Assembly (NCBI RefSeq): GCF_003590145.2
Contig: NZ_CP060437.1
Span: 124,001-188,000, forward strand
Length of the DNA: 64,000 nucleotides
Direction: 5' to 3'
Origin: Pseudooceanicola algae
GTDB lineage: Bacteria > Pseudomonadota > Alphaproteobacteria > Rhodobacterales > Rhodobacteraceae
The position numbers and the translations under genes are program-made. This document shows, piece after piece, positions 41,635 through 51,199 of the stretch (position 1 is the stretch's first letter; each line of letters opens with the position of its first letter). The notes beneath the pieces are model-generated. The model was not told the origin of the DNA. It saw only the letters and a list, made by a program, of their open reading frames with translations, and ran no database searches.

Positions 41635-43953
41635 ATGTCTGCAAAGGACGACGATCCCGTAACCCATGATGCGGCTGATGATGACAGGGGGAACCAGGCG
41701 ACCGGCATCGCGGCAGGGGGCTGGGGGTCGCTGAAGGGAATTGCCAGGATCATCGGGCAATCCGAACCTTCGGCCGAGGCATTGCGCACCCTCTACCGAC
41801 AGAACAAGCCCGGCGGGGTCATGTGCACCGCCTGTGCCTGGGCCAAACCCGGAAAGCCGCATCCGGCGGAGTTTTGTGAAAACGGCGCCAAGGCCACTCT
41901 GTGGGAGCTCGACAAGCGACGCGCCAATGCCGAATTCTTTGCCACCCACAGCCTGACCGATCTGCGCCACTGGCATGATACCGATCTGGAGAAGGCCGGG
42001 CGGCTGACCGACCCGCTGCGCTATGATCCGCAGACGGACCACTATGTGCCCGTCACCTGGCAAGAGGCCTACGCGGATATCGGCGCCCGGCTCAAGGCGC
42101 TCGACCAACCCGAAGACGCGGTCTTTTATGCCTCTGGTCACGCGGGGCTCGAAGCGGCCTATCTGTATGCGCTTTTCGCGCGGGCCATGGGGCACCAGAA
42201 CTTGCCGCAGTCCTCGAACATGTGCCACGAGACGACCTCGGTCAACTTGCAGACCTTCATCGGTACGCCGGTCGGCACCTGCACGCTTGAAGATTTCGAC
42301 CACTGTGATGCGATCTTCTTCTTTGGCCAGAACACCGGATCGAACAGCCCACGCTTCCTGCACACGCTGAAAGACGCCGTCGACCGGGGCTGTCGCATCG
42401 TGACCTTCAACCCGGTGCGGGAACGCGGGTTGGTGGAATTCGTCGATCCGCAGAATGTCGGCCAGATGCTGACCGGGCATGGCACGGAGATCTCGGAACA
42501 ATTTTACCAGGTGCGCCCCGGTGGGGACATCGCAGTGCTGGTCGGCATGATGAAATCTGTCCTGGCTGCGGAACGGGACGCGCCGGGCACCGTGCTGGAT
42601 CAGGATTTCATCGCGACGGAAACCCTGGGGTACCGCGAGACCATCGCTCAGGTCGAAAGCTATGGCTGGCCAGAGATCGAAGAGCAATCCGGCCTGACCC
42701 GCGCGATGATCGAGGACGCGTCAGAGGTCTACCTGAACGCCAAGAACGTCATCGGCATCTACGGGATGGGCCTGACGCAGCACGTGAACGGCTGGCTGAA
42801 CCTGGGCATGTTGGTGAATCTGCTGATGTTGCGCGGCAACATGGGGCGGCCGGGCGCGGGGATTTCCCCGGTTCGCGGACATTCCAACGTGCAGGGCCAG
42901 CGCACGGTCGGCATCGGCGAGAAATCGGCTCATATGCCGGCGGACAAGCTGAAGGAACTTTTCGGGATCGAGGCACCGACGCGGAACGGGCTGAACGCGG
43001 TTCATGCCTGTGAAGCCATCCTTGAAGGGCGGGTGAAGGCGATGCTGTCGCTCGGCGGCAACCTGTTGCGCGCGCTGCCCGACCGCGAACGGATGGAAGC
43101 CGCCTGGCCGCAGCTTGGCCTGACCGTCAACATCGCGACCAAGCTCAACCGGTCGCATCTGTTTCCGGGGCAGACGGGCTATCTGCTGCCCTGCCTAGGG
43201 CGCCTCGACAAGGACATGCAGGCCGGCGGTGCGCAGGCCGTCTCAATGGAAGGGTCGCTGTCCCACGTCTATGGCTCTGTGGGAGAGGCGACACCACCGG
43301 GCGACGCGGTTCGTTCCGAAGTGGCGATCATCGCCGGGATTGCGCAGGAAACCCTGCCGGCGAACCCGCATCTGGAATGGGGTGCCTGGATTGATGATTA
43401 TGCCCTGATCCGCGATCTGATCGCCCGCACCTACCCCGACGATTTCGCCGATTTCAATGCCCGCATGTTCGAGCCGGGCGGCTTTTACCGCGGCAATCCC
43501 GTGCGCGACCGGATCTGGAAGACCGAAAGCGGCAAGGCCCAGTTCACGGCGCCCGACTGCCTGAGCGCCCTTGGCGCGGCCCCGGCGGGCGAGGATGTGC
43601 TGACCCTGATCACCATGAGGTCCAACGATCAGTTCAACACGACGATCTACGGCATGTCCGACCGGCTGCGCGGGTTGGAAGGAGAGCGCGACATCGTGCT
43701 CCTGAACGCGGAAGAGATCGCGCGCCTGGGGCTGAAGGAAGGGGATCGCGTGACGCTGATTTCCGCGATCGAGGACGGAATCACGCGCCGGGTGCCGGGC
43801 CTGAAGGTCGTTCCCTATGACCTGCCCAACAGCTGCATCGCGGGTTATTACCCCGAGCTCAACCCCCTGGTGCCGCTGTCCTATCACGAAAAGAATTCGC
43901 AGACCCCGGCCTACAAGGGCGCGCCCGTGCGCCTGTTGACCGAGGCCTCCTGA
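41635..43953 (+). CDS. FdhF/YdeP-family molybdopterin oxidoreductase
   Basis: A 772-residue protein of the YdeP group within the DMSO-reductase superfamily. Near the N-terminus Cys64, Cys67 and Cys81 (CTACAWAKPG, then FCENGAKA) provide iron-sulfur ligands. The molybdopterin-binding core spans about 115–640, and the C-terminal cofactor-binding domain (about 650–772) contains MRSNDQFNTTIYG. There is no Tat signal, so it is cytoplasmic. E. coli YdeP is linked to acid resistance, but its reaction is not established. GAGGTG precedes ATG 41635. An EcfG-type promoter directly upstream places it in the stress regulon. Formate dehydrogenase activity should not be assumed. Confidence 0.87.
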   Translation: MSAKDDDPVTHDAADDDRGNQATGIAAGGWGSLKGIARIIGQSEPSAEALRTLYRQNKPGGVMCTACAWAKPGKPHPAEFCENGAKATLWELDKRRANAEFFATHSLTDLRHWHDTDLEKAGRLTDPLRYDPQTDHYVPVTWQEAYADIGARLKALDQPEDAVFYASGHAGLEAAYLYALFARAMGHQNLPQSSNMCHETTSVNLQTFIGTPVGTCTLEDFDHCDAIFFFGQNTGSNSPRFLHTLKDAVDRGCRIVTFNPVRERGLVEFVDPQNVGQMLTGHGTEISEQFYQVRPGGDIAVLVGMMKSVLAAERDAPGTVLDQDFIATETLGYRETIAQVESYGWPEIEEQSGLTRAMIEDASEVYLNAKNVIGIYGMGLTQHVNGWLNLGMLVNLLMLRGNMGRPGAGISPVRGHSNVQGQRTVGIGEKSAHMPADKLKELFGIEAPTRNGLNAVHACEAILEGRVKAMLSLGGNLLRALPDRERMEAAWPQLGLTVNIATKLNRSHLFPGQTGYLLPCLGRLDKDMQAGGAQAVSMEGSLSHVYGSVGEATPPGDAVRSEVAIIAGIAQETLPANPHLEWGAWIDDYALIRDLIARTYPDDFADFNARMFEPGGFYRGNPVRDRIWKTESGKAQFTAPDCLSALGAAPAGEDVLTLITMRSNDQFNTTIYGMSDRLRGLEGERDIVLLNAEEIARLGLKEGDRVTLISAIEDGITRRVPGLKVVPYDLPNSCIAGYYPELNPLVPLSYHEKNSQTPAYKGAPVRLLTEAS

Positions 43954-43969
43954 GAGAGGGCGCGGGCCG

Positions 43970-44290
43970 TCAGATCAGGATCACCATCACCACGACGATG
44001 GCCGCAACCGCAAGGCAAAGCGCGATCAGGGTGCCTTTTCCGGGTCCGCTGCCTTGCAGAAGATCCGCCTGATCCTTCTTTTCCTCGGCCGGGTCGGCGC
44101 GCCCGGTTTCGGCGCGGGCCGCATGGGCCACCTGTTCGCGGGACGGCGGGTGGCCTGCCGCTTCGTCATCCGTGCCAAGCGGCGCGGCAGCCGGATCAGA
44201 GAAGGCGACCTTGTCCGCCGCACCCCCGCGATCGATCTGCTCGCGCAATTGCGCGGCGTTGCGGGGTTCGTCCTTTGCCTTGGTGCTCAT
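43970..44290 (-). CDS. Small tail-anchored membrane protein
   Basis: A 106-residue protein of unknown function. Residues 1–80 are hydrophilic and charged (SREQVAHAARAETGRADPAEEKKDQ); residues about 86–106 form one C-terminal hydrophobic helix, so the soluble part should stay in the cytoplasm. AAGGA precedes ATG 44290; a longer frame exists but runs through its promoter. An EcfG-type site lies 33 bases upstream. It is convergent with the YdeP-like gene (16-base gap). Confidence 0.75.
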   Translation of the reverse strand: MSTKAKDEPRNAAQLREQIDRGGAADKVAFSDPAAAPLGTDDEAAGHPPSREQVAHAARAETGRADPAEEKKDQADLLQGSGPGKGTLIALCLAVAAIVVVMVILI

Positions 44291-44323
44291 GTGACATATT
44301 CCTTCGTGGCTGTCTGGATGACC

Positions 44324-44348
44324 AACGACACAGGGCCTTTTCCGTTCC
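44324..44348 (-). promoter_or_regulatory. EcfG-type promoter for the tail-anchored protein
   Basis: On the minus strand GGAAC (44344–44348), 16-base spacer, CGTT (44324–44327), 33 bases before the start codon. Confidence 0.8.
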
Positions 44349-44427
44349 CTTGATGGGGATGGAAAGGACCGGCCACGGCGGGGTTTCACCCGCTGCAGGA
44401 CCCCCGGCATCGGCCAGATCGATGGGC

Positions 44428-45045
44428 TCAGCCCAGCCAGAGGAAGATGCCGACCGGCAGCAGCGCCAGAAGCCCCAGCGACACGATGGCAAGCCCCCCG
44501 TCGCGGGTCAGAAGGCTGGCGGCGAACAGCGCGATGATGGCCGATGCGATGGAGCCGGAGGCCGGCACGAGTTCCATGAAGGGCATGAACAGCGTCAAGG
44601 CCATGATCAGGATCATCGGCAGCCACAGCCAGGGACGATGAAACAGGAAGGTCAGGCGTGGCTTCAGGAACCGCTCCACAAAATGGACGGGTTTGCGCAG
44701 CCAGGCGATGCCCTTGCCTAGCTTTTCGGTGCCCAGCCGTCGCCTGGTCAGCCATTTCGGAAGCCAGAGGCTTTGGCGGCCCAGCATCATCTGCGCGACC
44801 AGGATAAAGACCAGCACCGCAACAAAGGCGGTAACACCGGGTATGGCGCTGGCCGGGGAGGCGGCAATCAGCGAAAACACCAGCATCAACGAGGCGAAAG
44901 AGGTCCGCCCGAGGGTGTCGACGACCTCCTCAAAGCGGATCTCGTCGTCGTGCAGGGCAGATTCCAGTTCGTCCAGCACCTCGCTCAGAGCGTGGGAGGA
45001 GGTATCGGGCGTATCTGCGGTATCGGAGGTTTCTGTCGTCGTCAT
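44428..45045 (-). CDS. exoD: ExoD-family membrane protein
   Basis: A 205-residue protein matching the ExoD (exopolysaccharide synthesis) family: a cytoplasmic N-terminus, FEEVVDTLGRTSFASLMLVFSLIAASPASAIPGVT-type motif around 40–70, and four or so hydrophobic segments. ExoD of Sinorhizobium is needed for exopolysaccharide and alkali tolerance, but the molecular role is not known. Its start directly abuts the stop of the molybdoenzyme large-subunit gene with no good ribosome site, so it is probably translated by coupling as the last gene of the aldehyde oxidoreductase operon, under the EcfG-type promoter at 48774–48798. Confidence 0.83.
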   Translation of the reverse strand: MTTTETSDTADTPDTSSHALSEVLDELESALHDDEIRFEEVVDTLGRTSFASLMLVFSLIAASPASAIPGVTAFVAVLVFILVAQMMLGRQSLWLPKWLTRRRLGTEKLGKGIAWLRKPVHFVERFLKPRLTFLFHRPWLWLPMILIMALTLFMPFMELVPASGSIASAIIALFAASLLTRDGGLAIVSLGLLALLPVGIFLWLG

Positions 45046-47244
45046 TCAGCCAGGTATCCCCTCCATCGCGGCAAGGACCCTGTCGGGCGTTGCCGGAAAG
45101 TCTCGCATTCGCGCCCCGCAGGCGTGGTGGATCGCGTTCAGGATCGCCCCGCCCGCGCCGCAAATGCCCAGTTCCCCGATGCCCTTGGCCTGCATGGGAC
45201 CGGCCCAGGGATCGCGTTCTTCCACGAAGTGGACCTCGAGCGGTGGCACATCGGCGTTTACCGGCAGGTGATATTCGGCAAAGTCGCGGTTCACGATGTG
45301 CCCATCACGCCGGTCATGGGTCATCGCCTCGGTCAGTGCCATGCCGATGCCCCAGGTCTGGCCGCCGTGACACTGCGAACGGGCCGTGCGCGGGTTCAGC
45401 ACCCGACCGCAGGCGAAACTGCCCAACATCCGGCGCATCCGCACCTCACCGGTCACGTCGTTGACCGCGACCTCGGCGAAATGAGCGCCAAAGGTCGCCT
45501 GGCGGACCTTTTCGGCGGCCTCGCCGGGCTGGACATGGCCGTGCCCACTCAGGTCTTCGCCGCCGAGGACTTCGCTCAGGGGGTGTCGTTGATTGTTGTG
45601 GATTGCCATGCCGTCCTTCAGGGTCAGCGCGGCCTCGTCACAGTTGAGGCGTGCCGCGATTTGCCGGCGCAGGTCCATCCCGGCCATCCAGACGGCCGTC
45701 CCGGTCGACGCGGCCCCGAAGGAGCCGCCAGAGCCGGAACCGGGCGGCAGATCCGTATCGCCCAGCCGGACCGTCACCTGGTCCAGCGGCAGGCCCAGCA
45801 GTTCACCCGCGATCTGGGAAAAGATCGCGTAGCTGCCGGTGCCGATATCGGTCATGTCGCTTTCCACCACGGCGCGGTTGCCCTCAAGGCGGATGCGGGC
45901 CTCGGCCTCGATCACCATGTTGACGCGGAAGGCGGCAGCCATGCCGGTGCCGATCCACCATTCGCCCTCGCGCCGCTGGCGGCGGGCAGCGGGGCGGTCG
46001 GCCCAGCCGAAGCGCTCCGCGCCTTCTGTCAACGCGCTTTCGAGGCGATGGGACGAAAATGGCACCCCACTTTCCGGGTCCTTGTCGGGGATGTTGCGCA
46101 GGCGCAGGTCGACAGGGTCGATGCCGGCCTTGCAGGCCAGCTCGTCCATGGCGACCTCGAAGGCGGTGACGCCGACCGCTTCGCCCGGTGCCCGGACCGA
46201 CCCCGCAGCCGGGCGGTTGATCCGCGCGATGCGCAGGCCAAGGCAGCGATTGGCTGCGGCATAGGCGAAATGGCTCGCCTGAACGACAGGTTCGGCAAAG
46301 ACTTCGCCGGTGATGTTGGACACCAGCGCCTCATGTCCCAGCCCCGTCAGGCGGCCGTCGCTGTCGGCGGCAAGGCGGATGTGCTGGCGGGTCTCGGAGC
46401 GGCGGGTGTTGACCTCGAAGACATGGCGGCGGTGCTGGACCACGCGGACCGGCTGGCCAAGCTCCATCGCGGCAAGGGCGGCAGACACGCAATCCGCCGA
46501 GATCCCCAGCTTGGACCCGAAGCCGCCGCCGACGAAGGGGGCAAGGATGCGGACGTTTTCTGGGTTCAGTCCGACGCTGTCCGCCAGTTCGTTGCGGTTG
46601 AACTTCAGCATCTGCAAGCTGCCCCGCAGGGTCAGGGTGGTGCCGTCCCAATCGGCCGTCGCGGCATGGGGCTCCATCGCGCCGGAGGTCATCGACGAGG
46701 TCGTGTAGGTTTCGTCCACCGTGATGGCGGCATCGCGCATCGCCGCGTCCAGATCGCCCTGGGCGCTTTGCTTGTCATCGGGGTCTTCCGGGGACACGTC
46801 CTGCGGGTTTACCGGCACTTCTTTGGGCTGGATCTCGACCGTCAGGGATTGCGCGGCATGGCGGGCCTGTTCGAAGGTATCGGCCACGACCAGGGCAATC
46901 GGCTGGCCGACGTATTCGGCCTTATCGACACCCTGGATCGGGGCCTCGTTCGCGGCACCCTGTGCCGCGTTGCGGATCATGCGGGCGTCGCGCAGCACCG
47001 TACGGACTCCTGCCATTTTGCGGATTGTGTCGATATCGGGACAGGCGACCGCGCCGATGGCGGGCGCGCGCACCAGAAAGCCGTGCAACAGGCCATCTGG
47101 GCGGGCTTCGGCAGCGTAAAGCGCGCGGCCCGTGGCCTTGTCCAGCCCGTCGGGCCGGGCGTTGTCCTGACCCAGCACGTTCTGCGCCAGATCATCGGCG
47201 CGGTTTTCATGGTCGGCGTTGTCGATCTTCAGGTCCAGGGTCAT
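45046..47244 (-). CDS. paoC: Aldehyde oxidoreductase molybdenum subunit (PaoC-like)
   Basis: A 732-residue xanthine-dehydrogenase-family large subunit, the same length as E. coli PaoC. The a/b hammerhead domain covers about 35–140 and the molybdopterin-binding part the rest, with GGGFGSKLG near 240, the glycine-rich [12 protein letters not shown] near 505 and the [18 protein letters not shown] end segment holding the probable base glutamate. With the FAD and iron-sulfur subunits it forms a periplasmic or cytoplasmic aldehyde-oxidising complex; no Tat signal is visible in the iron-sulfur subunit here, which argues for the cytoplasm. It overlaps the FAD-subunit gene by four bases. Confidence 0.87.
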   Translation of the reverse strand: MTLDLKIDNADHENRADDLAQNVLGQDNARPDGLDKATGRALYAAEARPDGLLHGFLVRAPAIGAVACPDIDTIRKMAGVRTVLRDARMIRNAAQGAANEAPIQGVDKAEYVGQPIALVVADTFEQARHAAQSLTVEIQPKEVPVNPQDVSPEDPDDKQSAQGDLDAAMRDAAITVDETYTTSSMTSGAMEPHAATADWDGTTLTLRGSLQMLKFNRNELADSVGLNPENVRILAPFVGGGFGSKLGISADCVSAALAAMELGQPVRVVQHRRHVFEVNTRRSETRQHIRLAADSDGRLTGLGHEALVSNITGEVFAEPVVQASHFAYAAANRCLGLRIARINRPAAGSVRAPGEAVGVTAFEVAMDELACKAGIDPVDLRLRNIPDKDPESGVPFSSHRLESALTEGAERFGWADRPAARRQRREGEWWIGTGMAAAFRVNMVIEAEARIRLEGNRAVVESDMTDIGTGSYAIFSQIAGELLGLPLDQVTVRLGDTDLPPGSGSGGSFGAASTGTAVWMAGMDLRRQIAARLNCDEAALTLKDGMAIHNNQRHPLSEVLGGEDLSGHGHVQPGEAAEKVRQATFGAHFAEVAVNDVTGEVRMRRMLGSFACGRVLNPRTARSQCHGGQTWGIGMALTEAMTHDRRDGHIVNRDFAEYHLPVNADVPPLEVHFVEERDPWAGPMQAKGIGELGICGAGGAILNAIHHACGARMRDFPATPDRVLAAMEGIPG

Positions 47245-48215
47245 TGCGTCGCCTCCTTCAGGACTGCGCTCAGCACACGCCGGGCCAGCGGCAGCTTGAA
47301 TTCCGTGCCTTCGCGGGGTGCGGCGTTGCGCAACAGATGCTTGCCGGCCTCCGCGAACAGGGCGTCCGACGGGGTCTCGCCAACAAGCAGGGCGTCGACC
47401 GCGGGGTCGCGCCAGGGGCGGGCGCCAAGCCCGCCGAAGGCCAGTGCCGCCTGGCTGAAACGCCCCTTGTCAAGCGTGACGACTGCGGCCACCGACACCA
47501 GCGCAAAGGCGTAGGACGCGCGGTCACGTACCTTGCGATAGACCTGCACTGCGCCCTGCGGGGGGGGCGGCAGAAGGACCGCCGTGATCAGGTCGCCCGC
47601 GCCGAGCGTTGTTTCCAGATGCGGTGTCACGCCGGGCAGGCGATAGAAATCATCCAATGGCACATGGCGGATGGCACCATCCGGGCCTTCGACTTCGACC
47701 AGGGCATCCAGTGCGCGCATGGCAACGGCCATGTCCGACGGGTGCAGGGCCACGCAATGATCCGAGGTGCCCAGCACAGCGTGATTGCGCATCTCGCCGC
47801 CCAGGGCGGCGCAGCCGGAGCCCGGTGCGCGCTTGTTACAGGCTGCATCCGTGTCGTAGAAATAAGGGCAGCGCGTGCGTTGCAACAGGTTTCCACCCGT
47901 AGTGGCCTTGTTGCGTAACTGGCCCGAAGCCCCGGCCAGAAGGGCGCGGGACAAAACAGGGTAATCCCGGCGCAGACGCGGATCGGCGGCAAGGTCGGAA
48001 TTCGTGACCATGGCACCGATGCGCAACCCGCCATCCTGAACTTCGATCCCATCGAGCCCGAGGCGGGACACGTCGACAAGCCGGTCAGGCGCCATGACCT
48101 CCAGCTTCATCAGGTCGACAAGGTTGGTGCCCCCGGCGATGAACATCGCACCTTCGCGTGCGGCTGCATGGGCGGCGTCCCGGTCGGAGGGGCGCTGATA
48201 ATCGAAAGGTTTCAT
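47241..48215 (-). CDS. paoB: Aldehyde oxidoreductase FAD subunit (PaoB-like)
   Basis: A 324-residue FAD-binding medium subunit. [19 protein letters not shown] (about 26–44) is the FAD pyrophosphate loop. It has the extra cysteine cluster that marks Pao[29 protein letters not shown]-type spacing (about 115–140), which in E. coli carries a 4Fe-4S centre, followed by [11 protein letters not shown]. Start and stop both overlap the neighbours by four bases, so all three subunits are coupled. Confidence 0.88.
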   Translation of the reverse strand: MKPFDYQRPSDRDAAHAAAREGAMFIAGGTNLVDLMKLEVMAPDRLVDVSRLGLDGIEVQDGGLRIGAMVTNSDLAADPRLRRDYPVLSRALLAGASGQLRNKATTGGNLLQRTRCPYFYDTDAACNKRAPGSGCAALGGEMRNHAVLGTSDHCVALHPSDMAVAMRALDALVEVEGPDGAIRHVPLDDFYRLPGVTPHLETTLGAGDLITAVLLPPPPQGAVQVYRKVRDRASYAFALVSVAAVVTLDKGRFSQAALAFGGLGARPWRDPAVDALLVGETPSDALFAEAGKHLLRNAAPREGTEFKLPLARRVLSAVLKEATQ

Positions 48216-48745
48216 TCCGCGGCCTCCTGCTGATCAATTGGTTGCCTGGTCTCGTCGGCGATCTCGCGGATCGCGGCGTTGATGCCCGGATAGCAGGAAC
48301 ACCGGCAAAGATTGCCGCTCATCCGTTCGGACAGCTCGGCATGGCTCAGGGTCACAGGGCCTTCCAGATCATCGCTGACGTGGCTGGGCCAGCCGGCGGA
48401 GACCTCTTCCAGCATCCCCGTGGCCGAACAGACCTGACCCGGTGTGCAGTAGCCACATTGCATGCCGTCATGGGCGACAAAGGCCTTCTGCAGGGCAGAG
48501 GCGCCACCTTCGGCAAGCCCTTCGACGGTGGTGATGCTGTCGCCGTCGTGCATCACGGCAAGACTGAGGCAGGCGTTGATCCGGCGGCCATCCACCAGCA
48601 CCGTGCAAGCGCCGCATTGGCCGTGATCACAGCCCTTCTTGCTGCCGGTCAGCCCGATCTGATCGCGCAGGGCATCGAGCAGGGTGACCCGCGGGTCGAT
48701 GTCCAGTTCATGGTTCCGTCCGTTGACGGTTAGCGTGGTCTGCAT
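48212..48745 (-). CDS. paoA: Aldehyde oxidoreductase 2Fe-2S subunit (PaoA-like)
   Basis: A 177-residue iron-sulfur subunit with two 2Fe-2S centres. First: Cys39, Cys44, Cys47 and Cys59 (plant-ferredoxin type, CDHGQCGAC). Second: Cys97, Cys100, Cys147 and Cys149 (CGYC, CRC), with Cys151 next to it. E. coli PaoA is about 50 residues longer and has a twin-arginine signal; this protein starts directly at the ferredoxin domain ([10 protein letters not shown]), so periplasmic export is not expected unless by hitchhiking. First gene of the operon, 28 bases after the –10 element of an EcfG-type promoter. Confidence 0.88.
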   Translation of the reverse strand: MQTTLTVNGRNHELDIDPRVTLLDALRDQIGLTGSKKGCDHGQCGACTVLVDGRRINACLSLAVMHDGDSITTVEGLAEGGASALQKAFVAHDGMQCGYCTPGQVCSATGMLEEVSAGWPSHVSDDLEGPVTLSHAELSERMSGNLCRCSCYPGINAAIREIADETRQPIDQQEAAE

Positions 48746-48773
48746 GAGGGAGCTCCTTGAACGTCACAAACTC

Positions 48774-48798
48774 AACGAGGAGCGCCTGAACATGTTCC
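48774..48798 (-). promoter_or_regulatory. EcfG-type promoter for the paoABC–exoD operon
   Basis: On the minus strand GGAAC (48794–48798), 16-base spacer, CGTT (48774–48777), 28 bases before the paoA start. Confidence 0.8.
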
Positions 48799-48862
48799 CG
48801 GCGATATTTCGATGTTGGGGGATGGGGGCAGCCTGCGCCGATCAAGGGGCTTGGCGCTGCGG

Positions 48863-48915
48863 GTCCCGAGGGCCTCGGGACGGGTGGAATGACCCCCGGC
48901 GAAAGGGGTCATTCC
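48863..48915. terminator. Two tandem hairpins after the sugar-acid operon
   Basis: Stem 1: GTCCCGAG (48863–48870) with CTCGGGAC (48874–48881), loop GGC. Stem 2: an 11-bp perfect stem, GGAATGACCCC (48886–48896) with its complement (48905–48915), eight-base loop. They lie 45 bases beyond the stop of the minus-strand dehydrogenase gene. Neither is followed by a clear T-run. Confidence 0.6.
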
Positions 48916-48959
48916 TGAAGGCGTGTCACCCCGCTAGAAGGGCGATCCGGCTTGCGCGA

Positions 48960-50471
48960 TCAAAGATCGGTGGGCAGCAGGGCGGCCGGCAGGTTCTGGT
49001 AGCAGACCGGGCGCAGGAAGCGACGGATGGACAGCGTGCCCACCGAGGTTGCGCCGAAGTTGGTGCTGGCCGGGTAGGGGCCGCCGTGAACCATGGTGTC
49101 GGAGACTTCGACGCCGGTCGGGAAGCCGTTGGCAAGCACGCGGCCCGCCATCTTTTCCAGAACCGGAAGCAAGGTCTTGGCCAGGGCGATGTCGTCGTCG
49201 TCCAGCTGCAGGGTCGCGGTCAGCTGACCGACGAAGCTGCGTGCGACTTCTTCCATCTGAGCGGCATCCGCGACGCGGATCACCAGCCCGAGCGGGCCGA
49301 AGACTTCTTCAGCCAGGGCTTCATCGGCCAGCCAGTCCTGTGCCGCGACCTCGTAGAGGTGCGGTTCGGCCTTGCGGTCGGCGGTGGTCCCGGAAAGGCA
49401 GGTGGAGACGCCGGAGGCATCGGCCACTCGGCGCGCGCCATCCTGGAAGGCAGAGGCCATGCCATCGGTCAGCATGGTCTGTGCGTCGACCTTCTTCAGA
49501 CCTTCGAGGGCGGCGGCGACAAAGGCGTCGGCCTCGGGTCCGTCGATCACGACCGCGATGCCGGGGTTGGTGCAGAACTGGCCCGCACCCATGGTCAGGC
49601 TGCCGGCCCAATTGGTGCCGATCTCGGCGGCACGCGCGGCGGCGGCATGGGGCAGGACGAACATCGGGTTGACGCTGCCGAGCTCACCGAAGAAGGGGAT
49701 CGGCTCGGGACGCGAGGCGCAGAGGTCGAACAGCGCACGACCGCCACCGAGGCTGCCGGTAAAGCCGACGGCCTTGATGCGGGGGTCCGTCACCAGTGCC
49801 TGACCGACATCGCGGCGGCCGCCCTGAACCAGGCTGAACAGACCCGGATCCATGTCGAGGCTTGCGATGGCAGCCGCCACGGCATCGCCGACGATCTCGC
49901 CGGTGCCGGGGTGGGCGCTGTGGCCCTTGACGACAACCGGGCAGCCGGCGGCCAGCGCGGCGGCGGTATCACCACCGGCGACCGAGAAGGCCAGCGGGAA
50001 GTTCGAGGCGCCGAATACGGCAACGGGGCCAATGGGGCGCTGCATCATGCGCAGGTCCGGCCGGGGCAGGGGCGCGCGGTCCGGCAGGGCCTCGTCGTAG
50101 CGGCGATCCAGGTAGGCGCCGTCGCGGATATGCGAGGCGAACAGGCGCAGCTGGCCGGTGGTACGACCGCGTTCACCTTGCAGACGCCCGGCGGGCAGGC
50201 CGGTTTCCGCGCTGCCGACGGCGGTGATCGCATCGCCACGGGCGTCGATCTGGTCCGCGATGGCTTCCAGCAGGCGGGCGCGGTCTTCGCGCGACGTCGC
50301 GGCAAAGCCTTCGGCGGCGGCGGCAGCCGCGGCACAGGCTTGCTCGACCAGCTCGACCGTGCCGACCGAGAATTCGGCGGCCGGGCCAGTGGCCGGGGAA
50401 GAAGAGAACTTCGTCTCGGTGGAAATGCGTTTGCCTGCGATCAGGTGATCGCCGTGAAGGTCATGGGTCAT
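48960..50471 (-). CDS. Aldehyde dehydrogenase, 2,5-dioxopentanoate (alpha-ketoglutarate semialdehyde) type
   Basis: A 503-residue aldehyde dehydrogenase of the NADP-dependent alpha-ketoglutarate-semialdehyde group. Asn157 (ASNFPLAF), Glu263 (FGELGSVNP) and Cys300 (GAGQFCTNPG) form the active site; ASNFPLAFSVAGGDTAAALAAGCPVVVKGH-type sequence is diagnostic of the group. It would finish oxidative sugar-acid breakdown by making 2-oxoglutarate. ATG 50471 is used (AGGA upstream); a TTG two codons earlier is possible. Two bases separate it from the RraA-family gene, and both belong to the TctCBA operon, whose solute is therefore probably an aldarate or similar sugar acid. Confidence 0.87.
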   Translation of the reverse strand: MTHDLHGDHLIAGKRISTETKFSSSPATGPAAEFSVGTVELVEQACAAAAAAAEGFAATSREDRARLLEAIADQIDARGDAITAVGSAETGLPAGRLQGERGRTTGQLRLFASHIRDGAYLDRRYDEALPDRAPLPRPDLRMMQRPIGPVAVFGASNFPLAFSVAGGDTAAALAAGCPVVVKGHSAHPGTGEIVGDAVAAAIASLDMDPGLFSLVQGGRRDVGQALVTDPRIKAVGFTGSLGGGRALFDLCASRPEPIPFFGELGSVNPMFVLPHAAAARAAEIGTNWAGSLTMGAGQFCTNPGIAVVIDGPEADAFVAAALEGLKKVDAQTMLTDGMASAFQDGARRVADASGVSTCLSGTTADRKAEPHLYEVAAQDWLADEALAEEVFGPLGLVIRVADAAQMEEVARSFVGQLTATLQLDDDDIALAKTLLPVLEKMAGRVLANGFPTGVEVSDTMVHGGPYPASTNFGATSVGTLSIRRFLRPVCYQNLPAALLPTDL

Positions 50472-50473
50472 GT

Positions 50474-51199
50474 TCAACGTCCTGTCCGTTCGCGCCAGGC
50501 GGCGTATTCTTCAAGATTGCTTTCGTCGGTCGCGGGATAGAGGCCGATGATTCCGGCGCCGTTCTCGACCTTTTCCAGCACGAAGTCCTCGAAGGATTCC
50601 ATGCCGGTGCATTCATCCGCGATCTCGTCCGCGAGGTGCGCGGGGATGACCATCACGCCGTCGCCGTCGCCCAGCATCACGTCACCGGGAAAGACCGGCG
50701 CGTCGCCGCAGGAGATCGGCACGTTGATGTCGATGGCTTCGTGCAGGGTCAGGTTGGTCGGCGCCGAGGAGCAGGCGAAATAGGCCGGCATGTCAAGCGC
50801 GCCGATCCCCAGGGCATCCCGGACACCGCCGTCGGACACGACACCGGCACCGCCACGTTTGGCCAGGCGGGTGATCAGGATCGATCCGGCGGTCGCGGCG
50901 CGGCTGTCCTTGCGCGCATCCATCACCAGAACATGGCCTTCGGGGCAGGTTTCGATGGCGACCCGCTGCTTGTGCTCGCGATCGCGGAAGGCGGTCAGCG
51001 GGTTGCGGTCTTCGCGGGCGGGAATGTAGCGCAGGGTAAAGGCCTGGCCGACCATGGTGACCGGCTTGCGATCGACCGGCACGACGCCCTGCACGAACTG
51101 GTTGCGCAGCCCGCGCTTGTACAGCGCGGTGGCAACGGACGCGGTGGACACCTTCATCAGCTTGGCGCGGGTTTCTTCGGACAAGATGTAATCTGTCAT
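50474..51199 (-). CDS. RraA-family protein (HMG aldolase/dehydratase-like fold)
   Basis: A 241-residue member of the RraA/HMG-aldolase superfamily. The family core is present: GSILITRLAKRGGAGVVSDGGVRD (about 105–128), with the substrate-contact Arg127 and metal-linked Asp128. Despite the name, family members in such operons are thought to be metal-dependent lyases of 2-oxo acids, not RNase inhibitors. Between a sugar-acid transporter and a 2-oxoglutarate-semialdehyde dehydrogenase, it may carry out the dehydration or aldol step. ATG 51199 has GAGGA nine bases upstream; the frame is open further to 51259. Confidence 0.82.
   Translation of the reverse strand: MTDYILSEETRAKLMKVSTASVATALYKRGLRNQFVQGVVPVDRKPVTMVGQAFTLRYIPAREDRNPLTAFRDREHKQRVAIETCPEGHVLVMDARKDSRAATAGSILITRLAKRGGAGVVSDGGVRDALGIGALDMPAYFACSSAPTNLTLHEAIDINVPISCGDAPVFPGDVMLGDGDGVMVIPAHLADEIADECTGMESFEDFVLEKVENGAGIIGLYPATDESNLEEYAAWRERTGR

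Noticed and set aside
41635-43953. Formate dehydrogenase alpha subunit
   Set aside because: No beta/gamma subunits or fdhD are nearby, and the cysteine pattern and length fit the YdeP group, whose reaction is unknown.
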